From Giesbergeria sp. (GTDB lineage: Bacteria; Pseudomonadota; Gammaproteobacteria; Burkholderiales; Burkholderiaceae_C), in assembly GCA_023150295.1 (NCBI GenBank), contig JAKLLE010000024.1, positions 1 through 46,987 of the forward strand: a stretch of DNA of 46,987 bases, written 5' to 3'. A model generated the notes under the pieces. It was not told the DNA's origin. It was given only the letters and a program-made list of their open reading frames with translations, and ran no database searches. Within the stretch, counting starts at the first letter, position 1. Every line of letters begins with the position of its first letter. The position numbers were made by a program, and so were the translations under genes. Below are positions 42,088 to 46,987 of the stretch, piece by piece.

Positions 42088-42699
42088 TCAGTGCTTGCGC
42101 GCCGTCATCAAGAACAAGGGGTACTCCCGCCCATTGCGGTGCTGCATGCGCAGGATTTCGGTAAATGCCACGCCTTGCAGCCCTGCGCGCTCAGCCAGGG
42201 CCTGCAGGGCCTGGGGGGCAAAGCCGAAGTGGTGCACGCCCTTGGCCTCGTTGTCGCCGTGAAAGCTCCCGTCTTCTTCGTACAGATCGACCAGGGCCAC
42301 GCGCCCGCCGGGGTGCAGGGCATCGGCAAAGGCTTGCATCAGCGCTGCGGTGTCCGCCACATGGTGCAGGGCCATGCAGCTGACGATGGCGTGGTAGCGC
42401 CCCGGCAGGCCGGCAAAGATGTCGCCCTGGTGCGGTGTGATGTTGGCAAAGCCCTTGTCGGCCAGCACCTGCAGCATGGCACCAGACATGTCCAGCGCCG
42501 TGACCTGCGCCACCAGGGGTGCCATCTGTGTGGCGAGCAGGCCGGTGCCCGCGCCAAAGTCCAGCACATGGTCGGTGGGCGCCAGGGGCAAATGCGCCAG
42601 CAGGCGCGGCGGCACGGCAGCCAGTTGCTGGGACATGGGGCGCTGGTCCCAGTCGCGGGCGGCGGTGTCGAAGTGGGAGGGTGTGGGGGCTGCGGTCAT
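42088..42699 (-). CDS. class I SAM-dependent methyltransferase
   Basis: A 203-residue protein of the Methyltransf_11 type. Motif I is VLDFGAGTG (45-53) and the acidic residue after strand 2 is in TALDMSGAM. The segment [20 protein letters not shown] gives motif post-I. No substrate domain is attached, so the target is unknown; small molecules are usual for this size. It is divergent from rnpB, whose promoter lies within 60 bases of its start codon. Confidence 0.85.
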   Translation of the reverse strand: MTAAPTPSHFDTAARDWDQRPMSQQLAAVPPRLLAHLPLAPTDHVLDFGAGTGLLATQMAPLVAQVTALDMSGAMLQVLADKGFANITPHQGDIFAGLPGRYHAIVSCMALHHVADTAALMQAFADALHPGGRVALVDLYEEDGSFHGDNEAKGVHHFGFAPQALQALAERAGLQGVAFTEILRMQHRNGREYPLFLMTARKH

Positions 42700-42742
42700 G
42701 GTGCAAGTATCTGCCAGGCGCCGTGGCGTCCCGCCGGTCTGG

Positions 42743-42748
42743 GATAAT
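42743..42748 (+). promoter_or_regulatory. probable -10 element of rnpB
   Basis: GATAAT lies eight bases before the first base of the predicted RNase P RNA. No convincing -35 hexamer is visible at the usual spacing. Confidence 0.5.
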
Positions 42749-42755
42749 CACGCCC

Positions 42756-43190
42756 GTGAAGCGCGCCAGACCGCCGCTGGTGCAATCTGGGAAACCAGGC
42801 ACTGGAGGAACGTCCGGACTGCACAGGACAGCGTAGCAGCTAACGGCTGCCCACCGTGAGGTGAGGATCAGAGCAACAGAGACGAGTCCGAGCGTGGATG
42901 TACCCATCGGGTGTTCTGCGGTTCGCCAGCGCAAGCTGGCGCGGCTGGCGCAAGCCAGACGGTGACGGGCGAAAGCCCGGCACGACGCAGCCACCCCGGG
43001 TGCGAAGCGCCCGGGGTGAAACGGGCAATCTCTACGCGCAGCAATACCAAGTAGGCCAACGTTGATGTGGTTCCGCAGAGTTGGCGGGTAGGTAGCACCG
43101 AGCCGGGTGGGCGACCCCCGGCCCAGAGTAATGGCGGTCACGCTGCGGGCAACCGCAGTGCACAGAATCCGGCTTATCGGCGCGCTTCAC
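42756..43190 (+). ncRNA. rnpB: RNase P RNA (class A)
   Basis: The catalytic RNA of RNase P, which cuts the 5' leader from tRNA precursors. The ends pair as helix P1: GTGAAGCGCGCC (42756-42767) and GGCGCGCTTCAC (43179-43190) form 12 perfect base pairs. Conserved blocks are GGAGGAACGTCCGGACTGCA from 42804, AGAGCAACAGAGAC near 42870, and ACAGAATCCGGCTTAT (43162-43177), which is the universal 3' element. The length of about 435 bases is greater than the E. coli RNA (377); the extra length seems to lie in the central helices, where several GC-rich hairpins occur around 42915-43015. Several antisense frames here are not genes. Confidence 0.95.
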
Positions 43191-43202
43191 ACTTTACAAG
43201 CA

Positions 43203-43255
43203 AAAAATGGCTCCAACGCTTATGAAATAAGCGCTGGCAGCTATCATTTTTGAGC
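43203..43255. repeat. family R repeat after rnpB
   Basis: AAAATGGCTCCAACGCTTAT is followed by GAAATAAGCGCTGGCAGC and TATCATTTTTGAG. ACGCTTAT and ATAAGCGCT are inverted copies, forming a hairpin just after the RNase P RNA. Confidence 0.75.
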
Positions 43256-43275
43256 AGATAAAACGGTCTGCTTGT

Positions 43276-43551
43276 TTATGGGCGCTTTCGTGCGGTATGC
43301 AGCACGGTCAGGATTTGAACGGTGTGGGCCTGCACGCGGTACACGGCGATGTAGTGCTTGTGCAAAACCAGCTCCTTGGTGCCATAAACCCGCCCTGGGC
43401 GACCCAACTGGTGCTCGCGTAGCACCTCCAGCTTCTCGCGCAGCTCACGAACAAAGCTGGCTGCACGCGCCGGATTGTTCTGGGCGATGTAGGTGGCAAT
43501 TTCATCAAGACGCGCCAAGGCCTGACGTGTCCAGCGCAACTCATGCGCCAT
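43276..43551 (-). CDS. RelE/ParE family toxin
   Basis: A 91-residue toxin. Its fold is readable as helix-helix-sheet: RWTRQALARLDEIATYIAQN, NPARAASFVRELREKLEVLR, then GRPGRVYGTKELVLHKHYIA and VYRVQAHTVQILTVLHTARK. The last segment with Tyr, Arg and HxAR is typical of ParE/RelE proteins. It may target gyrase (ParE) or ribosome-bound mRNA (RelE); the sequence does not decide. Start Met 43551 overlaps the antitoxin gene by 11 bases. Confidence 0.9.
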   Translation of the reverse strand: MAHELRWTRQALARLDEIATYIAQNNPARAASFVRELREKLEVLREHQLGRPGRVYGTKELVLHKHYIAVYRVQAHTVQILTVLHTARKRP

Positions 43552-43792
43552 GGCGGGCAAAGACGGCAGCCACTTCCTCTTCGCTGGCGAAATCGCCTTG
43601 CTCGGCCTGTGCAAGGCCTGCCTTGATGTCTTGCACCTGCCAGCTTTGTGCTGCCAGGTAGCTGCTCAACGCCTCCAGCGTCACAAAACTCTTGGTGCGC
43701 GCAGTGGCCTGTGCCAGGTCTTCCAGCTGTTGGTACAGATCCACGGGCAAGCGCACATTGATGGTGCGGCTGGTGGCGGTGGCGTTTGCCAT
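43541..43792 (-). CDS. ribbon-helix-helix antitoxin of the RelE/ParE pair
   Basis: An 83-residue antitoxin. TINVRLPVDLYQQLEDLAQA and TARTKSFVTLEALSSYLAAQ form the RHH DNA-binding part. The acidic tail with FASEEEVAAVFARHGA should hold the toxin. The start is Met at 43792 because AGGAGGCTCC lies just upstream; the longer frame has no signal. A TTGACA on the minus strand (43846-43841) may be its -35 element, but a -10 at the right distance is not clear. Confidence 0.88.
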   Translation of the reverse strand: MANATATSRTINVRLPVDLYQQLEDLAQATARTKSFVTLEALSSYLAAQSWQVQDIKAGLAQAEQGDFASEEEVAAVFARHGA

Positions 43793-43910
43793 GGAGCCTC
43801 CTGTGTTGTGTGTATTACAGCGCATTGTATGTGCTGTGCATGTCAAATGGTTGCGGGCAGACGGCTTTGCCCAAGGCTCCCGGTCACTCATTCCCGGGAG
43901 ATGGCTGTAT

Positions 43911-45098
43911 TCAAAGGCAATGTGGCGCCTGCCCCTGCTGTAGCGCGCGGGCGCGCTCCGCCGTGTCGGGGTGGCTGCTCAGCAGCGACCAGACCGGGTG
44001 CGCGGCCTCGGCCTTGCCTTGCTTTTGAGGTGCGGGCTGGCTCGCGCTGGGTGTCTTGCCCTTGGCTTCCTCTTCTTCGTCCTCGTCATGCGCAATGGCC
44101 AGCAGCAGCGTGCCCATGGGCGCCGTGGGCAAGGCGGCGTGGCGCATCAGGCCGATGGCAAAGCAGTCGGCCTCGCGCTCGTGGTTGCGCCGGTAGTGCA
44201 GCCCGGTGAGCAGCGCGCCGCCCGTGGACAGCATGCCCGATACATCGCCCAGCGCCAGCCCCAGGCCCATTTGCAGCACGCCTTGCTCCACGACCATGCG
44301 CGTGGTGTGGCGGTGCACCACGTGGCCGATTTCGTGCGCCAGCACGCCCACCAGCGCGTCGTCGGCCAGGCCCTGCTTGGCGGCCGCCTGCACCAGGCCA
44401 TCGGTCATTACCACCTGCCCGCCGGGCAGGGCGAAGGCGTTGGCGCCCAGGCCGGAGCGGAACTCCAGCCGCAGCCGCGGTGCGTAGCCGGGGTAGCGCT
44501 GCAGCGTGGGCGGGATCTGCGCCGCCAGCGCGTCAAACCGCGCACGCAACTGGGCCTGGCGCTCGGGCGGCAGCTTGCTGGGCTTGAGCAGGCCATCGTC
44601 CATCTGCTGCAGGCCCTGGTCGGCCAGCGCGGCTTCCCAGCCCACGGGCACCCAGCGCGTGAGCTGCGTAGCCATCCACGGTGTGCCGTAGCGGTAGAAC
44701 AGGGTCAGGCCGATGGCAGCGGCCAGCAGCACGGCCAGCAGCACGCTCCAGCGCGTCTGCATGCGCTGGGCCAGGCCAGGGCGTGCGCCTGCAGCGGCCA
44801 GGGCGGCGTGCCAGGCGGCCACGGCGTCGATCTCCAGGCTGCCGTGGTCGCGCAAGTCCACCACCACGCGCGCCTGGGGGCGGCGCGCGTTCCAGGCCTC
44901 GGGCCAGCCCACGTCCTGGTGGGCAAACACCACCGGCGCCGCGCCCGGTGCCGACAGCGGATGCAGGTGCAGCGACGGCCCCCAGGCCGTGGCCCGCAAG
45001 CCCACCAGCACCGGCCGCGCCTGGCTGCTGCGCCCGTCGAACCAGCGCCCCGGCAGCAGATCGCCGGGTGCGACGGTAGATTCCTGAGAGGCATTCAA
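43911..45098 (-). CDS. M48 family metallopeptidase, membrane-anchored
   Basis: A 395-residue zinc protease. The N-terminal ~110 residues form a soluble domain found in proteins of this type. A transmembrane helix lies at about 117-137. The protease domain has HEIGH (255-259) and EREAD (307-311), which provide the third zinc ligand and the active-site Asp. A charged low-complexity insert (HDEDEEEEAKGK) precedes the C-terminal SLLSSHPDTAERAR. No ATG fits; TTG at 45098 preceded by GGAG nine bases upstream is the best start, since the longer frame runs into the family G repeat. It lies downstream of the DUF898 gene, a pairing seen in related bacteria, and may act with it. Confidence 0.87.
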   Translation of the reverse strand: MNASQESTVAPGDLLPGRWFDGRSSQARPVLVGLRATAWGPSLHLHPLSAPGAAPVVFAHQDVGWPEAWNARRPQARVVVDLRDHGSLEIDAVAAWHAALAAAGARPGLAQRMQTRWSVLLAVLLAAAIGLTLFYRYGTPWMATQLTRWVPVGWEAALADQGLQQMDDGLLKPSKLPPERQAQLRARFDALAAQIPPTLQRYPGYAPRLRLEFRSGLGANAFALPGGQVVMTDGLVQAAAKQGLADDALVGVLAHEIGHVVHRHTTRMVVEQGVLQMGLGLALGDVSGMLSTGGALLTGLHYRRNHEREADCFAIGLMRHAALPTAPMGTLLLAIAHDEDEEEEAKGKTPSASQPAPQKQGKAEAAHPVWSLLSSHPDTAERARALQQGQAPHCL

Positions 45099-45140
45099 CG
45101 GGTGGTCTCCTCGACAAAGCACTCCAGCCCCAAAAACGGG

Positions 45141-45260
45141 CGCGGCCCAGCCCAGTGGCCCCCGCGCAAGGGCCGCCCCGCCGCGCTGGGGGCGTCCCCC
45201 CGCCCGCATCGCGCAGCGATGCGAGAGCGGGGGGAAGCGGCGCAGCCGCTCAGGGGGGTG
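45141..45260 (-). repeat. GC-rich intergenic repeat, family G copy 3
   Basis: Read on the minus strand it has CCCCCTGAGCGGCTGCGCCG, then a CCCCGC...GCGGGG hairpin, then AGCGCGGCGGGGCGGCCC and CTGGGCCGCGC. It lies just after the DUF898 gene in its direction of transcription and before the M48 gene. Confidence 0.8.
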
Positions 45261-45267
45261 CGCTCCA

Positions 45268-46536
45268 TCACCCGATCAGATCCAGGCCAGCAGCATCGGC
45301 CAGCGCATCGCCCAGCCCGCCCTCCTGCTGGCGCAGCATGGTGCCAGCCAACTGGTCCACGCCGCCCTTGACGTGCAGCGTGACCGATTCGAGCTTCATG
45401 GCGTACTCGTTTGCCCGCGCAAAAGGGCGATAGAAGCCCAGCGTCAGCAACGTGAGCAGCAGGTTGCGCACGCGCAGCCAGACAAACCCGCGCACGCTCA
45501 GCGTGCAGCGAAAGCGGGCCACCTGGCTCAGGCCGATGTTGTTCCATTGCAGCAAGAACATGCGCGCCTCGCGGTAGGCGCGTGCCGGTGCCGAGGCCAG
45601 CAGCAAGAGCATGAACAGGGCAAAAAAACCGAACAGGAACAGGAAGAACACCCACACCCCGGCGTTCTTGCCCAGGCCCGCCAGCAGCGCCACCGAGCCC
45701 CCCGCAGCCAGCGCCACCAGTGCGGCCATGCCCAGCACGCTCAGCAGGAACACGCCCACCGTGGCGAGCCAGATCTTGACGAAATCCATGTACACCGGCT
45801 TCCAGCGCCCGGCCTCGGCGCCCAGGTGGGTGCGCAGCACAAGCAGGCTTTTGTAGTTGTATTCCAGCCGAATGAAGCACAGCAGCGACAGCACCACGCC
45901 CAGCAGCAGCAAGGCCCACAGGGCAGGTGGCAGCGCGGGCATGGCACGACTCTTTTCGTCGCCGTCCGGGGTGGTGCCGTCCAGGGCCTGGGCCAGCTCG
46001 GGCGCCACCCAGCGCAAGCCGAAGACCACTGCGATCCACACCAGCGCAATGGCAAACACCGGCCAACTGGCGCCGTACACCTCGCGCCAGCTGGTCGCAA
46101 ACTGCAGGCGCAGCCCGCGCCAGCGCGTGTTGCCCAGCCGAAACCGCATGGCGCTGGCCCACAGGTAGGGCGCCAGCGCGGCGCCGCCCAGCAGCAACAG
46201 TGCCACGGCGGTGTCCTGCCCGGTTTCTGCGGCGATGTTGTAGGCCAGCGTGAGCAAGACCAACAGCACAAAGCCCGTCACCATCTTGCGCTGCGGCGCG
46301 GTGAATTCCAGCGGGCTGTCGGCCACCAGCGTATGGCCGTAAAAGTACTGCACCGTGCGCTTGCGCGCCCACGGGGTGTACAGGCCCAGCGTGACGATGC
46401 TGAGCAGGACGTTGACGATCCAGACGCGGAAATACTCCCCACCACTGCCGGAAAACTCCAGCGGGTGGGCGTCGATGGCTGCTGACTCCAAGGGTGCCGC
46501 TTGCGCCGAGGCGTTGCTGCGGGGTGGGTGTTCCAT
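45268..46536 (-). CDS. DUF898 (YjgN-like) polytopic membrane protein
   Basis: A 422-residue protein. The signature FSGSGGEYFRVWIVNVLLSI, then VTLGLYTPWARKR, starts the first DUF898 unit at about residue 28. A related block, FRCTLSVRGFVWLRVRNLLL, TLLTLGFYRPFA, occurs near the C-terminus, so the protein seems built of two related halves. About eight hydrophobic helices are visible. The function of the family is unknown. The start is Met at 46536 preceded by GGAGGGAGACC. It is likely co-transcribed with the M48 protease gene downstream. Confidence 0.88.
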   Translation of the reverse strand: MEHPPRSNASAQAAPLESAAIDAHPLEFSGSGGEYFRVWIVNVLLSIVTLGLYTPWARKRTVQYFYGHTLVADSPLEFTAPQRKMVTGFVLLVLLTLAYNIAAETGQDTAVALLLLGGAALAPYLWASAMRFRLGNTRWRGLRLQFATSWREVYGASWPVFAIALVWIAVVFGLRWVAPELAQALDGTTPDGDEKSRAMPALPPALWALLLLGVVLSLLCFIRLEYNYKSLLVLRTHLGAEAGRWKPVYMDFVKIWLATVGVFLLSVLGMAALVALAAGGSVALLAGLGKNAGVWVFFLFLFGFFALFMLLLLASAPARAYREARMFLLQWNNIGLSQVARFRCTLSVRGFVWLRVRNLLLTLLTLGFYRPFARANEYAMKLESVTLHVKGGVDQLAGTMLRQQEGGLGDALADAAGLDLIG

Positions 46537-46569
46537 GGTCTCCCTCCAGGATGGCCGGGCAGTGTAGCA

Positions 46570-46640
46570 GTGGAGGGCAGTTTTTGAAGTCAAAAGTGCC
46601 TTCACGTCTCATACTTGCTACGCAGGCAGCTATGGTTTTT
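46570..46640. repeat. diverged family R repeat
   Basis: TCAAAAGTGCCTTC and GCAGGCAGCTATGGTTTTTG resemble the TTCAAA and GCAGCTATNNTTTTTG blocks of other copies. It lies in the promoter region of the DUF898 gene. Confidence 0.45.
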
Positions 46641-46689
46641 GATGTCTTTGACCCAAGGCGCCGCGCATCACCCGCAACGCATGAACCCG

Positions 46690-46835
46690 GCGCGGCCCAG
46701 GCCAGCGGCCCCCGCGCAAGGGCCGCCCCGCCGCGCTGGGGGCGTCCCCCTCTCCCCCTGCCCCTCTCCCGCAAGGGGAGAGGGGGTAGCAGCTCCCCTC
46801 CCCCCTCGCGGGGGAGGGGTCGGGGGAGAGGGGCG
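46690..46835 (-). repeat. GC-rich intergenic repeat, family G copy 4
   Basis: On the minus strand the block AGCGCGGCGGGGCGGCCC, then TTGCGCGGGGGCC and CTGGGCCGCGCC, is present. The hairpin part is expanded into two stems, CCCCTCTCCC-GCAA-GGGGAGAGGGG and a second CCCCTCCCCC/GGGGGAGGGG. It probably lies 3' of a minus-strand gene outside the window. Confidence 0.75.
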
Positions 46836-46987
46836 CGCCGAAGGCGACTCAGCAACTGTGTTCAAAGTCAAGCGCTTTTTCATGCAGTGCTTGCCTGTGG
46901 ACAACGTTGCTCCCACGCAGTGTTCGATTTGATCACTGCGTTGAGAATCGAGAGAATTTTGCGCATGCAAGCCACCAGCGCAACCTT

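Larger units (their letters stand above)
46537..46987. other. 451-base terminal stretch without a recognisable gene
   Basis: It contains a diverged family R repeat (46570-46640) and the largest family G copy (46690-46835). Bases 46836-46987 show no coding signature and no clear promoter. Small open frames here coincide with the low-complexity repeat and are not supported as genes. Confidence 0.7.

Noticed and set aside
42840-43098. Small open frames on the minus strand within 42840-43098
   Set aside because: They lie inside the RNase P RNA, and their composition reflects its helices.

Overview
The window is about 47 kb of high-GC proteobacterial chromosome. Gene content and style point to Burkholderiales, most likely Comamonadaceae (Acidovorax-like): argB near slmA, a beta-oxidation operon with several CoA thioesterases, tandem glutamate-type binding proteins, a class A RNase P RNA, and two dispersed palindromic intergenic repeat families. 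The family assignment is inference from gene repertoire, not from a marker comparison.

Layout. 1-5.4 kb: a glycan-precursor phosphotransferase, argB, a response regulator/histidine kinase pair and slmA. 5.5-18.7 kb: fatty-acid catabolism, with a TetR regulator behind a perfect palindrome, acyl-CoA dehydrogenase, a small secreted DUF2147 protein, a fused hydroxyacyl-CoA dehydrogenase/enoyl-CoA hydratase, thiolase, an alpha/beta hydrolase, two further hydratases, four hotdog-fold proteins, a bactofilin and a second TetR. 18.7-25.8 kb: an Atm1-like ABC exporter, a LysR regulator and a polar amino-acid ABC importer with two binding proteins, two permeases and an ATPase. 26-28.3 kb: pyrC and htpX, closed by a strong terminator.

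28.4-39.2 kb: a type I restriction-modification locus (hsdM, hsdS, hsdR) interrupted by accessory genes: HigBA, a YhcG/DUF1016 nuclease, an orphan ParD antitoxin, a PIN toxin/RHH antitoxin pair and an MNT/HEPN pair. This is the most unusual part of the window. The YhcG gene begins with a copy of the hsdS 5' end. A diverged copy of the hsdS 3' end lies downstream of the PIN/RHH pair. A copy of the HEPN gene 3' end lies directly behind the orphan parD. Each accessory block between hsdS and hsdR ends in the same ~65-bp palindromic repeat. The locus looks as if it has been repeatedly rebuilt by cassette gain and loss using short duplicated gene ends and repeats.

39.2-47 kb: on the minus strand a flavoprotein, cysK and a methyltransferase; rnpB on the plus strand; then on the minus strand a RelE/ParE-type toxin-antitoxin pair, an M48 membrane metalloprotease and a DUF898 membrane protein. 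The last 450 bases hold only repeats.

Two repeat families recur. Family R (about 50-75 bp, small palindromes around AGCGCT and GCTATCA/TGATAGC) has about 11 copies. Three appear to have become coding sequence: the turn of the histidine kinase DHp hairpin, the signal peptide of the DUF2147 protein, and the C-terminus of HsdS. Family G (about 120 bp, very GC-rich) has four copies. Three lie just downstream of a gene in the direction of its transcription; the fourth lies at the window edge.
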